From positions 1,185,501 to 1,249,500 of the forward strand of contig NZ_FUZU01000002.1 of NCBI RefSeq assembly GCF_900167975.1: 64,000 nucleotides of DNA. The letters are read 5' to 3'. This document shows positions 1 through 8,364 of this stretch, in pieces. The translations under genes were made by a program, and so were the position numbers. Under the pieces are notes generated by a model, which worked only from the letters and a program-made list of their open reading frames with translations, had not been told where the DNA came from and searched no databases. The stretch is from Ohtaekwangia koreensis. GTDB taxonomy: Bacteria; Bacteroidota; Bacteroidia; Cytophagales; Cyclobacteriaceae. Within the stretch, counting starts at the first letter, position 1, and each line of letters begins with the position of its first letter.

Positions 1-45
1 CCGGCAAAAAAAGTAATGAAATCCTTCTTTGACGAAATTGCATGA
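1..45 (+). CDS. C-terminal end of an unidentified protein (truncated by window edge)
   Basis: The frame ending in TGA at 43-45 stays open to the window edge and gives the tail PAKKVMKSFFDEIA. Its stop overlaps the start codon of the next gene (ATGA at 42-45), the usual sign of translational coupling, so this is very probably the real end of a gene co-transcribed with folB. Fourteen residues are too few to name the family. Confidence 0.6.
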   Translation, partial: PAKKVMKSFFDEIA

Positions 46-401
46 GCGGACGTGTAGCGCTCGAAGGTCTTGAGTTTCATGCCTACCATGGTGTATATCC
101 TCATGAACGTGAATCGGGCAATTGGTTTGAAGTAGATATAGCGGTAGATACAGATTTTGCAACGGCTGCCGAGCATGATGATCTGCTCGGCACCGTTAAT
201 TATGAAACGCTTTTCCGCATTGTAAAAGAAGAGATGGGTAAACCCTCGAAGCTCCTTGAAACAGTTGCCGGAAAAATCGCAGACGATGTTTTGAAAGCAC
301 TACCTGCAGCCAAAGCAGTAGAACTAAAAATCTCAAAACTCAATCCTCCTATCGGAGGCAAATGCAGACGCGCTTCGGTCAGTTTGACGTTGAGACGATA
401 G
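42..401 (+). CDS. folB: Dihydroneopterin aldolase
   Basis: Cytoplasmic folate-pathway enzyme that cleaves 7,8-dihydroneopterin to 6-hydroxymethyl-dihydropterin and glycolaldehyde. The 119 residues are the normal family length. The N-terminal signature HGVYPHER supplies the conserved Glu22. Tyr54, the pterin-anchoring Glu73 (in KLLE) and the catalytic Lys99 in KISKLNPP all sit at the positions expected from characterised FolB enzymes. The start codon overlaps the stop of the gene before it, so the two are probably one transcript. No other folate gene is visible in the window. The assignment is by motif and length, and I see no anomaly. Confidence 0.95.
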   Translation: MSGRVALEGLEFHAYHGVYPHERESGNWFEVDIAVDTDFATAAEHDDLLGTVNYETLFRIVKEEMGKPSKLLETVAGKIADDVLKALPAAKAVELKISKLNPPIGGKCRRASVSLTLRR

Positions 402-420
402 TATATATCTGAGAGATCAT

Positions 421-737
421 AATTTTTCCTGCGGATTTCATGTCTAAAATGCATTTAAGAATCTGCGTCAATCTGTGAAATCTGCGGATAAAAATGCATT
501 GAATTTTATAGCCTCCTTATCAGGAATTATGATCGCCATATTCATGATATACTATTCTTTTGATCCGGAATTTTTCCTGCAGAACTCGCAGAGTGACGCA
601 GATAATGCAAAATGCAGTCTAACATAAGAATCAACAAAAAATAAAGTCTGCGTTAATCTGTGAAATCTGCGGGATAAAAATGCATTGAATTTTTGTAGCC
701 TCCGTATTCATGATATATTGTTTTTCTGATCCAGAAT
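421..737 (-). repeat. Degenerate TCTGCG hairpin-repeat units and a duplicated gene tail
   Basis: This fills the 306-base gap between folB and the next gene and holds no convincing ORF. Read on the minus strand it contains about two decayed units of the repeat that is intact at 32509-32966: the arm CCCGCAGATTTCACAG, the arm AACGCAGA, the spacer start CTTTATTTTT and TGCATTATCTGCG all recur. A direct duplication is also present: about 105 bases from 462 to 571 resemble about 90 bases from 647 to 737 (both run from TCTGCGT through TGCATTGAATTTT to TCATGATATA). The second copy runs into the 3' end of the gene at 708-1307, so the first copy carries a remnant of that gene's tail. Confidence 0.8.
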
Positions 738-1307
738 AGCACTGATAATATTGTAGAGGATTTCGGAGTGCCACTCATTATAGTCTATCCAGATATGAAA
801 TTCAGGCTTGTCTCGTTTCGATAGAACAAAGAATCGCCTATAGGATTTGAAGTCCACTTCCTGCCATGTAAAACGTAAGCCGGTTCCGGATACAATAATG
901 CCATCCTGCGTTAGCTTCAGTTTACCTAGTACTAAATCTTTCTTTTGTTCAAAGAACTCTTCCTCGTATCGATCCGCTATATCTTTTAGGAAGTACTCCC
1001 AAAGCAAGTCGGCAAGTTCTACATATATAGCACGATAATGTTTCCGAATGCCAAGGTAATTTTTAAAACGAATCGATAGTACTTTATTGTTTATGTCTTT
1101 GATTGATATACTATATCTATCGCCCAAATAAAAATGATAAAACCGAATAGGAGTAGTGTCAAACTTAATGTCAGCGATATCCTTCTTGTGTATAAGAGCA
1201 GGGGTACGGCTCTTTATATCGTTATTATCAAAAGCAATAGAATCAGGTGTTATAGTAAGTGTTCGTAATCTGTCTAATAACCCTGATTGAAGTAAGTATT
1301 GTTTCAA
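708..1307 (-). CDS. Hypothetical protein, possibly two PH-like domains
   Basis: I do not recognise this 199-residue protein. It has no signal peptide or membrane segment and looks cytoplasmic. It seems to be built from two similar halves, roughly residues 15-115 and 120-195. Each is rich in alternating beta-strand pattern and ends in an amphipathic helix (around 90-115 and 180-195), the order expected of a pleckstrin-homology-like barrel capped by a helix. That fold suggestion is inference from pattern only. The last nine codons lie inside one copy of a local duplication. The gene is followed on its own strand by decayed hairpin repeats. It lies 30 bases downstream of the DUF488 gene on the same strand and may share its transcript. 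Confidence 0.7.
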   Translation of the reverse strand: MKQYLLQSGLLDRLRTLTITPDSIAFDNNDIKSRTPALIHKKDIADIKFDTTPIRFYHFYLGDRYSISIKDINNKVLSIRFKNYLGIRKHYRAIYVELADLLWEYFLKDIADRYEEEFFEQKKDLVLGKLKLTQDGIIVSGTGLRFTWQEVDFKSYRRFFVLSKRDKPEFHIWIDYNEWHSEILYNIISAILDQKNNIS

Positions 1308-1337
1308 GCAACAGTTTTTTAAAAGTATAGATTAACA

Positions 1338-1955
1338 TCAAATCTGTCCCGGAGCATACGCTATATCTTTGTTCAGCAGCCGGTATGCTGCTTTGAGTCG
1401 TGCTTCGCGATTGACAACGCTAGTAAATATATCTTGTTGCGGGAGTTTCTTTTCATATTTTTTCAAAAGTTCTTCCTCAAGCGCTGCGTTGGTCTTTAGT
1501 GTTTTATCTTTCAGAATGTGATTGATATCAAATCCTTGTTCTGTTAAAGCTGTAGATATCATGCCAAACCTATGACAGTCGAGCGGATCGCTTTCCGCGC
1601 ACATTAATGCTATAGTATATCCCTTTGCAACACCTTGCTTCAAGCGGTCAACGCCATTTTTGAAATGCGTGGCGTTTCTTACCTTCTCAAAATCAAGTTG
1701 TCCGGCTTCATCCAGTAATTCGGGAGAGGTTTGTCGTGCACCGAACTCTTTATCGAAATGGAGATACTGAATGCTGTTCTCTTTCAGGAAGGAAGCGAGC
1801 GCTTTTTTGTTATACTGCGGATTATACCGACTGGCCGCCATGCTCCTGACATCCACCAGGCAATCTATTGAGTATAATTGAAGAAGCTCCAGGAAGTAGG
1901 CGCTTGTATGCGTGGAATGTCCTATAGTGTAAAGTATACTTTGTGAATTGCTCAT
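1338..1955 (-). CDS. DUF488 family protein
   Basis: Member of the DUF488 family, cytoplasmic proteins of unknown biochemical function. The diagnostic pattern is complete: TIGHS at residues 10-14, VDVRS at 34-38 followed by an Arg in SRYNPQ, and the C-terminal block MCAESDPLDCHR at 118-129, which keeps the two cysteines and the His-Arg pair. A further C-terminal tail of about 45 residues is Lys/Ala rich. The length of 205 residues is a little above the usual 150-190 because of that tail. The hypothetical gene downstream on the same strand is 30 bases away. Family identity is firm; the role is not known to me. Confidence 0.88.
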   Translation of the reverse strand: MSNSQSILYTIGHSTHTSAYFLELLQLYSIDCLVDVRSMAASRYNPQYNKKALASFLKENSIQYLHFDKEFGARQTSPELLDEAGQLDFEKVRNATHFKNGVDRLKQGVAKGYTIALMCAESDPLDCHRFGMISTALTEQGFDINHILKDKTLKTNAALEEELLKKYEKKLPQQDIFTSVVNREARLKAAYRLLNKDIAYAPGQI

Positions 1956-2015
1956 GAACGAATGCCGGTTATCAAATGAATGAAAGCATTACGATGAACA
2001 GAATACGTGCGTTGA

Positions 2016-2537
2016 TCAATTTAATTTTTCAACACTGTCGTATATTTCTGACTTCGGATCGAACCATACTCTGATCAATCTCTTTTTGGATTTCTTTCCT
2101 GGAGAAAAACGTCTTAATTGAACATTGAGCGGCAAGTAGAATAGATTTTTTGCAAATCGATCTGGTACTTTTGTGTCGATCATGATTTCCACAGGAGTAC
2201 TCTTGGTGGTGTCAGGAAGAAAAATAACATTATAAAGTTGATGGTTCTCAAAACTTAACGTGTAGGCTATCCTATTTTCCTGTCTCCTCTTTATTTTAGG
2301 TTTAACTATTTTGATAGTATCGATGCCGGAAGTAATCTTCAACACGATTATTTTGAAATCCCCGGTATATTCTTTTTCAAGGACAACTTCCCCTGTTAAT
2401 TTTAATTGCCCCTTGGTTTCCCGGATCTGTGCTTGGGAAATGTAGCATGTGAAAAGAAGTAATAGTATAGAGAGGAGGCATGTTGCTATAGGCAATCTAT
2501 TGGCAGTATACGTATTGAATTTTTTCTCTCTGACCAT
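2016..2537 (-). CDS. Secreted hypothetical protein
   Basis: The 173-residue product begins with a basic stretch, a hydrophobic core of about 18 residues (around 17-34) and a likely signal peptidase I site after SQA, so it is probably exported to the periplasm. There is no lipobox cysteine in the right place. The mature part alternates hydrophobic and polar residues, suggesting a small beta-sandwich, with a strongly basic patch (PGKKSKKRL) near the C-terminus. I recognise no domain. Neighbours on the same strand are the DUF488 gene downstream and the IscA-like gene 150 bases upstream; neither explains it. Confidence 0.65.
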   Translation of the reverse strand: MVREKKFNTYTANRLPIATCLLSILLLLFTCYISQAQIRETKGQLKLTGEVVLEKEYTGDFKIIVLKITSGIDTIKIVKPKIKRRQENRIAYTLSFENHQLYNVIFLPDTTKSTPVEIMIDTKVPDRFAKNLFYLPLNVQLRRFSPGKKSKKRLIRVWFDPKSEIYDSVEKLN

Positions 2538-2693
2538 ATCCGAATATCATTTCAATAAGTCAAATTAGAAAAAAGAAGTTATTGAAGAAAAATAAACTTC
2601 ACGAAGAATTTTATTTAGAGTTTCTTCGATGACCCGGAACTTGGGGGCTGAGAGTATAAATAGACGGCTGTTGAGACGATGAGGTGTTAAATA

Positions 2694-3020
2694 TCACGAT
2701 TCACTGTTGGGAACAGATGCCTTGGGATCAACAAACATAAATCCGCGCGTATCCTCGCCTTCATAAAAATCAACCTCTTTACCAATAATATACATGGTAT
2801 GCTTTTTATCAACGAACACCGGAATGTTTGCGATCGTGTACGCGAGATCGGTTTCTTTTTGTTTGTCGAAGCCGATGATCAGGGAAACGCCCCCGCAGCC
2901 ACCACCTTTTATGCCGATGCGCAATCCATAGCCGGCAGGGATATTCTTGGTCTGCATAATCTTCAAGATTTCTTCGGCCGCGCGCGTTGAAATAGTTACA
3001 GGTTGAATATTGTCAAACAT
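2694..3020 (-). CDS. IscA/HesB-like protein lacking the C-terminal CxC motif
   Basis: Belongs to the HesB/IscA/ErpA fold of iron-sulfur cluster carriers: 108 residues, the early motif TISTRAAEEIL, the central GLRIGIKGGGCGG block and the DFYEGEDTRGF strand before the tail all match. Canonical A-type carriers hold the cluster with one central Cys and a C-terminal Cys-x-Cys. Here only Cys42 remains. The tail reads FMFVDPKASVPNSES and has no cysteine, so it should not bind a cluster or iron in the standard way. It may be a scaffold paralogue with another ligand. No suf or isc genes lie nearby. Confidence 0.85.
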   Translation of the reverse strand: MFDNIQPVTISTRAAEEILKIMQTKNIPAGYGLRIGIKGGGCGGVSLIIGFDKQKETDLAYTIANIPVFVDKKHTMYIIGKEVDFYEGEDTRGFMFVDPKASVPNSES

Positions 3021-3300
3021 GGAATAGCTGTTCTAAAGCAAACTAAACACCTCTTAACTTTTTAGGGTTCATAGAAGTATGAAACAATCGCGAAATAACG
3101 ACTTTGTTGGAAGATAGGAAAATAGAGCTGAGTCAGAAAGTCCGAAAGGGTGAAGACAAAAGATTGAAGTAAACACAATGATTGTAAAGTTCTTCATCCA
3201 TCTTTTCAGGTTTTCCCAATCCCCGGATTTTTAATCTCTCCTATTTTCAAGCATTTTTAAGATATTTGATTTTTAAACCAACACTTCGCATCAACATCGT

Positions 3301-3822
3301 ATGAACGCCTTTATAGAATTCAGTAAAATTTTAATTCCTGCTTCCGTTGTTTTGTATGCCGCTTACCTGCTGGTGCGCACTTTTGTTCAAAAGGAAATAG
3401 AGATAAAAAAACTTGAGGTGCGCGGCAGAAGCATTGAGACCGTTCTTCCAAGTCGTTTGCAGGCCTATGAGCGAATGACGCTTTTTCTGGAACGCATTTC
3501 TCCGCAAAATTTACTCGTACGACTGAATGCATCGGGTATGGCCGCACGTGAATTCCATCAACTCTTGTTGAGCGAAATCAGGAATGAATATAATCACAAC
3601 GCTTCGCAGCAAGTATATATGAGCGAAGAGGTATGGAGCCTTATTAAAAATGCAAAGGAAGACCTGATCGTAACCATCAACGATGCATCCAGTGAAATGC
3701 CGGTTGAAGCAACAAGTCTTGATTTGTCTAAGAAAATTTTTGAGAAATCAGTAACAAAAACAGTCGATCCTATAGCACACGCACTCACAGAGCTCAAAAA
3801 AGAAATTCAACGAACTTTCTAG
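3301..3822 (+). CDS. Membrane-anchored hypothetical protein
   Basis: The 173-residue protein has one N-terminal hydrophobic segment (about residues 9-27) followed by a positively charged, coiled-coil-like stretch (VQKEIEIKKLEVRGR). The rest, rich in charged helices, should therefore lie in the cytoplasm. I know similar small proteins as conserved hypotheticals of Bacteroidota but cannot give a function. The gene is the first of a plus-strand run; the YkvA-like gene follows 40 bases later. The 280 bases before it separate it from the divergent IscA-like gene and should hold both promoters, although I found no full TAnnTTTG element there. Confidence 0.75.
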   Translation: MNAFIEFSKILIPASVVLYAAYLLVRTFVQKEIEIKKLEVRGRSIETVLPSRLQAYERMTLFLERISPQNLLVRLNASGMAAREFHQLLLSEIRNEYNHNASQQVYMSEEVWSLIKNAKEDLIVTINDASSEMPVEATSLDLSKKIFEKSVTKTVDPIAHALTELKKEIQRTF

Positions 3823-3862
3823 GCATACTTTTTTGTTTGTCTGGGAGTAAAAACTTTGCCCA

Positions 3863-4264
3863 ATGGCTAAAAATGTATTCTTTGACATTGCAATAAAAAA
3901 GGCATCGGGAGTCCTGGGTAAGAAAGGACGCCTCGTAATGCTCCTATCCAAACTTGCCATGAAACTCCGTACCGTAAACTGGAAGGATATAAAGACGGGT
4001 GAAGTAAAAGAAAACTTCTTTACACTGGGGCGTCTCTTGAAAGCGTATGCGTTAGGACACTATCGTGAAATTCCCTGGAAACCATTATTGCTGCTAACAG
4101 CGGCTGTTATATACTTTGTAAATCCCATTGATTTTTTACCCGATTGGATTCCAGGCATAGGTCTAACCGATGATATAGGTATACTCATGTCTGTCTTCAC
4201 ATCTTTTAGCAGCGAGATCAATAAATTTATAGCATGGGAGAAATCCCGGATCTTCACCTCATGA
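3863..4264 (+). CDS. YkvA-like DUF1232 membrane protein
   Basis: The DUF1232 hallmark is plain at residues 84-115: a hydrophobic segment running into NPIDFLPDWIPGIG and then DDIG. This family of small membrane proteins (Bacillus YkvA type) has no established biochemical role. The N-terminal 80 residues are basic and probably cytoplasmic. The stop codon overlaps the start of the next gene (ATGA at 4261-4264), so this protein and the SDR-like protein are translationally coupled. Length 133 residues is normal for the family. Confidence 0.88.
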   Translation: MAKNVFFDIAIKKASGVLGKKGRLVMLLSKLAMKLRTVNWKDIKTGEVKENFFTLGRLLKAYALGHYREIPWKPLLLLTAAVIYFVNPIDFLPDWIPGIGLTDDIGILMSVFTSFSSEINKFIAWEKSRIFTS

Positions 4265-4902
4265 AGACAGCGCTTATTGCCGGGAGCACCGGTTTAATTG
4301 GTAGTCAGTTGCTCCAACGTTTATTGGAAAGCGATCGCTATACTCAGGTGATTGCCCTTACACGGCAAGATCTTCCCCACCAACATCCCAAACTCACACA
4401 ACTAAAAATAGATTTTTCAAAACTTGGCGAAAGTCTCGATGACTTTAAAGCCGATGATGTGTTCTGTTGTTTAGGAACCACCATGGCAAAAGCAGGTACA
4501 AAAGAGAATTTTTACCAGGTGGATTTTTACTTCCCTTTTCTATTGGCGAAAGCAAGCAAGCAACGTGGTGCTAAACAATATATGCTTGTATCTGCGTTGG
4601 GTGCAGACAAGGAATCATCTATATACTATAACCAGGTAAAGGGCGAAATTGAAGAAGCGATCTCGCGCGAAAATTTTCAGGCTGTACATATCTTCAGGCC
4701 ATCTCTTTTGTTGGGGCCACGATCGGAGCAACGCTCCGGTGAAGATGCAGCAAAAATAATTTATAAGATCTTCGGATTTCTGATCCCTAAGAAATACAAA
4801 GCTATAGATTCAGCAAAAGTAGCGGCAGCCATGCTGCACTTTGCTTCGCAGGAACACCCCGGAATTCATATACATGAATCCAAAGACCTTCAGCAATTCT
4901 GA
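4261..4902 (+). CDS. NAD(P)-binding atypical short-chain dehydrogenase-like protein
   Basis: Rossmann-fold protein of the atypical/extended SDR group (NmrA/HTATIP2-like). The nucleotide-binding GxxGxxG motif GSTGLIG begins at residue 8 and is followed by the expected basic residue after the second strand (ALTRQ). The middle has CCLGTTMAKAGTKENFYQVD, the segment that in HTATIP2-type proteins follows strand four, and the conserved YNQVKGEIE holds a Tyr-x3-Lys pair. I chose the start at 4261 rather than the longer frame from 4234 because it overlaps the preceding stop (ATGA) and puts the glycine motif at the usual distance. Substrate unknown; 213 residues. Confidence 0.85.
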   Translation: MKTALIAGSTGLIGSQLLQRLLESDRYTQVIALTRQDLPHQHPKLTQLKIDFSKLGESLDDFKADDVFCCLGTTMAKAGTKENFYQVDFYFPFLLAKASKQRGAKQYMLVSALGADKESSIYYNQVKGEIEEAISRENFQAVHIFRPSLLLGPRSEQRSGEDAAKIIYKIFGFLIPKKYKAIDSAKVAAAMLHFASQEHPGIHIHESKDLQQF

Positions 4903-5002
4903 TGGTATAATTTTCTTATCTTAGGCAGTCAATTTTCAGTCTATATCTTTTGAGAGATATAGGTGCATGACTTTATTTTCGTCAATTAAAAAAATATAAA
5001 GA

Positions 5003-5455
5003 ATGCTGGCAGTCATTCAACGTGTTACTTCTTCTTCGGTTACGATCAACAACCAGGTGAAGGCTTCCATTGATAAGGGCCTATTGATACTAGTAGGCAT
5101 TGAAGATGCCGATACACAAGATGATATAGACTGGCTTTCCTCCAAGATCGTTAACCTGCGCATCTTTAATGATGCTGAAGGTGTAATGAATGTAAGTGTC
5201 AAAGAAGACGGTGGTGATATTATTATCGTGAGTCAGTTTACCTTGCACGCCAGTACAAAGAAAGGAAATCGTCCTTCGTATCTAAAAGCATCCAAACCTG
5301 ATATAGCTATACCTATTTATGAGAAATTTATAAAAGCAGTAGAGCTCGCGTTGGGAAAGCAGGTACAGACCGGAACATTCGGAGCCGATATGAAAGTAAG
5401 TTTACTGAATGACGGACCGGTCACCATTGTTATCGATACAAAAAATAAAGTATGA
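5003..5455 (+). CDS. dtd: D-aminoacyl-tRNA deacylase
   Basis: Cytoplasmic proofreading enzyme that removes D-amino acids (and glycine from tRNA-Ala) mischarged on tRNA. Both active-site signatures of the DTD family are present: SQFTLHA in the middle of the protein and NDGPVT near the C-terminus, which contains the Gly-cisPro dipeptide responsible for chiral selection. The 150 residues match the family. Its stop overlaps the start of the macrodomain gene (ATGA at 5452-5455). A small imperfect palindrome (4941-4962) lies in the 100 bases upstream. Confidence 0.96.
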   Translation: MLAVIQRVTSSSVTINNQVKASIDKGLLILVGIEDADTQDDIDWLSSKIVNLRIFNDAEGVMNVSVKEDGGDIIIVSQFTLHASTKKGNRPSYLKASKPDIAIPIYEKFIKAVELALGKQVQTGTFGADMKVSLLNDGPVTIVIDTKNKV

Positions 5456-5967
5456 ACCGCATCGCTATACTTCAGGGAGATATAACAAAGCAGGATGTCG
5501 ATGCAATTGTGAATGCTGCCAATAGTAGTTTGTTGGGAGGCGGCGGTGTCGATGGAGCCATTCATCGGGCTGGTGGTTCGCAGATACTTGAAGAGTGTGG
5601 GCAGATTCGAAATAAACAAGGCGGATGTAAAACGGGTGAAGCTGTTATCACGAGTGGTGGTCGGCTAAAGGCAAAGTATGTTATCCATACCGTTGGCCCG
5701 GTATGGAATGGTGGTAACAAAGATGAAGAGCAGCTGCTTGCCAATGCCTACTGGAATTCGTTACAGTTGGCAGTTGCCAACAATATTGATACCATTGCTT
5801 TCCCTAATATCAGCACGGGTATTTATGGCTTCCCGAAAGGGCGTGCCGCTGAAATTGCAATTGATACCGTTCATCGTTTTCTGCAACAGAATGAGTCAAT
5901 TAAAGAAGTTATCTTTTGTTGCTTTGATGAAGAGAACACCACACTATATAAAAAGCTTTTAAAATAA
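5452..5967 (+). CDS. Macrodomain protein, O-acetyl-ADP-ribose deacetylase type
   Basis: Single macrodomain of 171 residues, resembling the YmdB/MacroD type that hydrolyses O-acetyl-ADP-ribose and removes mono-ADP-ribose from proteins. Visible motifs are GDIT near the N-terminus, [23 protein letters not shown] with the catalytic-loop Asn and Asp (split here by the family's glycine run), the CKTGEAVIT strand, HTVGP, and the second glycine loop [10 protein letters not shown]. Translationally coupled to dtd (4-base overlap), and the dipeptidase gene starts two bases after its stop, so the three are probably one transcript. Substrate within this cell is inferred only from the family. Confidence 0.94.
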   Translation: MNRIAILQGDITKQDVDAIVNAANSSLLGGGGVDGAIHRAGGSQILEECGQIRNKQGGCKTGEAVITSGGRLKAKYVIHTVGPVWNGGNKDEEQLLANAYWNSLQLAVANNIDTIAFPNISTGIYGFPKGRAAEIAIDTVHRFLQQNESIKEVIFCCFDEENTTLYKKLLK

Positions 5968-5968
5968 T

Positions 5969-6646
5969 ATGAAGAAGCACTGGATTATAATCATGTTACT
6001 GACGGCATCAATAGCTACGAATGCTCAGTATAAATATGGGTTGAAGGTGACCAATCTTCAGGAGTATAAAGCGAGTATAAAACAGAATCCAAAGAAAGAG
6101 TTGATCGACCTGGAGAAATTTATTTCTGGTATAGTACTCGATATCCGCTATGCAACAACGAATAATTTTACAGGTGAAAAGATCTATAACATGTCGAAAG
6201 CTTATGCGCGTAAACCCGTTGCAGAGGCTGTAAAAAGAGCACAAGCTGAACTACAGAAGCAAGGGCTTGGTATAAAGATCTTCGATGCTTACAGGCCCTA
6301 TAAAGCAACGGTAAGATTTTATGAAGTCTATAAAGACACCACGTATGTTGCTTCACCCTATAGAGGTTCGCGGCACAATCGCGGCTGTGCTATTGATATG
6401 ACAATAATAAATCTGAAAACAGGTGAAGAACTAAAGATGCCTACCGGATACGACTCTTTCCAAAAAGAGGCGTGGCCTTCAACGCCTGTTAAAGATCCGG
6501 AGGCACGTAAGAACCGTGCACTTATTATAAGCGTCATGGAGAAGCAAGGGTTTAAGGTAAACGGTTCTGAGTGGTGGCACTTCGATTTTATTGGCTGGCG
6601 AAATTATGAAGTACTGGATATAGACTTTGAGGAATTGGCAAAGTAG
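5969..6646 (+). CDS. D-alanyl-D-alanine dipeptidase (VanX/DdpX type), exported
   Basis: Zinc D,D-dipeptidase of peptidase family M15D. A signal peptide of about 20 residues ends at TNAQ, so it acts in the periplasm, unlike cytoplasmic VanX of resistance operons. Zinc ligands His136 and Asp143 are in SRHNRGCAID, and catalytic Glu201 and ligand His204 in EWWHFDF; their 7- and 3-residue spacings equal those of VanX. The conserved Arg is in DAYRP. No vanA/vanH-like ligase or dehydrogenase is nearby, so a role in recycling or using D-Ala-D-Ala released from peptidoglycan is more likely than glycopeptide resistance. The gene starts two bases after the macrodomain gene. Confidence 0.92.
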   Translation: MKKHWIIIMLLTASIATNAQYKYGLKVTNLQEYKASIKQNPKKELIDLEKFISGIVLDIRYATTNNFTGEKIYNMSKAYARKPVAEAVKRAQAELQKQGLGIKIFDAYRPYKATVRFYEVYKDTTYVASPYRGSRHNRGCAIDMTIINLKTGEELKMPTGYDSFQKEAWPSTPVKDPEARKNRALIISVMEKQGFKVNGSEWWHFDFIGWRNYEVLDIDFEELAK

Positions 6647-6724
6647 AACGTTGCGCAGTATAGTGGGTGTAAAGTGCGATAGAATTTGTTTTCTATCTTG
6701 TGTTAAAATTATTCAGACTGCATC

Positions 6725-7051
6725 ATGACTATCGAAGAAGCCCAGCAACAGGTTGACCAGTGGATCAATACTACCGGAGTGCGTTATTTTAATGAGCTTA
6801 CTAACATGGCTATTCTTACAGAAGAGGTAGGCGAAGTGGCGCGCATTATGGCGAGACGCTACGGTGAGCAATCCGAGAAGGAATCTGATAAGAATAAAGA
6901 TCTTGGTGATGAACTGGCAGATGTACTCTGGGTTGTTATATGTTTAGCGAATCAGACAGGCGTCAACCTTACAGAAGCCTTCCATAAAAATCTTGAAAAG
7001 AAAACACTCCGCGATAAAGACCGCCATCAACAAAATGAAAAGCTGAAGTAA
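6725..7051 (+). CDS. MazG-like nucleotide pyrophosphohydrolase
   Basis: Single-domain all-alpha NTP pyrophosphohydrolase of the MazG/YpjD-like type, 108 residues. The magnesium-binding acidic motifs are both visible: EEVGE at 33-37 and GDELADVLW at 61-69 (Glu63, Asp66). Members hydrolyse nucleoside triphosphates, often non-canonical ones, to monophosphate and pyrophosphate, acting as cytoplasmic house-cleaning enzymes. The specific substrate cannot be read from the sequence. It is 78 bases from the dipeptidase gene on the same strand. Confidence 0.9.
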   Translation: MTIEEAQQQVDQWINTTGVRYFNELTNMAILTEEVGEVARIMARRYGEQSEKESDKNKDLGDELADVLWVVICLANQTGVNLTEAFHKNLEKKTLRDKDRHQQNEKLK

Positions 7052-7197
7052 GGGTAAAGGGCTTGTTAATGGTATAGATGGCCGGATCTCTCCCATGCTA
7101 TATCTCTTGGCAAGTATCTTTATAAAATGTGTTCGTGTGTACTTGCAGCTCTCGAAAAATAAATTGAGTTTAGCATAGGCCTAATCCTTACTTCGCT

Positions 7198-8313
7198 ATG
7201 GCAGAAAATCAACGTTTCCTTGCACTCGATGTTTTCAGGGGCATGACTGTGTGCTTCATGATCATCGTAAATTCTCCAGGCGACTGGACTATTTCTTATG
7301 CTCCGCTATTGCATGCGCGATGGCACGGATTTACACCAACAGATTTAGTGTTCCCTTCATTTTTATTTGCCGTTGGCAATGCCATGGCATTTGTAATGTA
7401 TAAGTATGAATCCCTGGGCGACAATATTTTCTGGCGAAAGACGCTAAAGCGATTCCTGATTATTTTTCTCTTAGGATATTTACTTTACTGGTTCCCGTTT
7501 TATGATTTCGAAGCAGGCGCATTTAAACCTATAAGCGGTACACGGATTTTAGGAGTATTGCAGCGAATAGCTTTGTGTTACCTCATCGCCTCCGTAGTAC
7601 TTCATTACGGCTCAAAAAAGGTAGCCGCTATATTTAGCATCTTTATATTGTTAGGATACTGGTTGTTGCTGTATATATATGGTGATCCGAATGATCCGTA
7701 TAGTCTTGCAGGGTACGGTGGCAACTCGTTAGACTTTTTTGTGCTCGGTGAAAAGCATTTATACCATGGCGAAGGGATAGCCTTTGATCCCGAAGGTATA
7801 TTAAGCACGCTGCCAGCGATCGTGAATGTAATCTTTGGTTACCTCGCAGGAGATTTCATTCGCAAGCGTGGCAACTCCTATGAGACTATCGCTAAATTAC
7901 TCATGACCGGTGCTGTGCTCATTTTAATAGCACTTACGTGGAATATGGTGTTCCCAATCAACAAGAAAATCTGGACAAGTTCTTTTGTGTTGCTAACCGT
8001 AGGGCTCGACCTTCTGATCTTACCAATACTGATGTTTGTTATCGAGATAGAAAAGAAACAGAAGTGGACTTATTTCTTTGTCGTATTTGGTAGGAACCCT
8101 TTGTTCATTTACCTGCTCTCTGAGTTATTGCTGATTACCCTATATATGATTCCTGCCGGAGATGCCAGTTTGCAACGCTGGTTCTATAAAGATTTCTTTG
8201 GAAGCTTTGCCAATCCTGTGAACGCTTCATTCCTGTTTGCATTCTTCTTTATGCTAACATGCTGGGCTGTTGGATATATCTTGGATAAAAAGAAGATATA
8301 TATCAGGGTTTGA
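7198..8313 (+). CDS. Multi-pass membrane acyltransferase-like protein (HGSNAT/NagX family)
   Basis: 371 residues with about ten hydrophobic segments. The N-terminus carries the family hallmark: LDVFRGMT, then HARWHGFTPTDLVFPSFLF with His39, His43 and Asp49. This is the DUF5009/DUF1624 family related to heparan-alpha-glucosaminide N-acetyltransferase and proteobacterial NagX, thought to move an acetyl group from cytoplasmic acetyl-CoA across the inner membrane to an amino sugar. In Bacteroidota these genes usually go with glycan use, but no glycosidase or transporter gene is adjacent here. Activity is inferred from the family only. Confidence 0.88.
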   Translation: MAENQRFLALDVFRGMTVCFMIIVNSPGDWTISYAPLLHARWHGFTPTDLVFPSFLFAVGNAMAFVMYKYESLGDNIFWRKTLKRFLIIFLLGYLLYWFPFYDFEAGAFKPISGTRILGVLQRIALCYLIASVVLHYGSKKVAAIFSIFILLGYWLLLYIYGDPNDPYSLAGYGGNSLDFFVLGEKHLYHGEGIAFDPEGILSTLPAIVNVIFGYLAGDFIRKRGNSYETIAKLLMTGAVLILIALTWNMVFPINKKIWTSSFVLLTVGLDLLILPILMFVIEIEKKQKWTYFFVVFGRNPLFIYLLSELLLITLYMIPAGDASLQRWFYKDFFGSFANPVNASFLFAFFFMLTCWAVGYILDKKKIYIRV

Positions 8314-8364
8314 TTAATTGCCCAGGACTTAGCAATTTTACAGTTACGTCAGGGAGTAAAATAT

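Noticed and set aside
200-454. Minus-strand ORF opposite folB
   Set aside because: It is a shadow of folB, with no independent coding signs.
4941-4962. Small palindrome CTATATCT/AGATATAG upstream of dtd
   Set aside because: Only 8-bp AT-rich arms, no T-run, and TATA-type words are common throughout this window, so it is not distinguishable from background.
5969-6646. Vancomycin-resistance operon
   Set aside because: Only the dipeptidase is present; there is no D-Ala-D-Lac ligase, VanH dehydrogenase or VanRS pair nearby, and the enzyme is exported.
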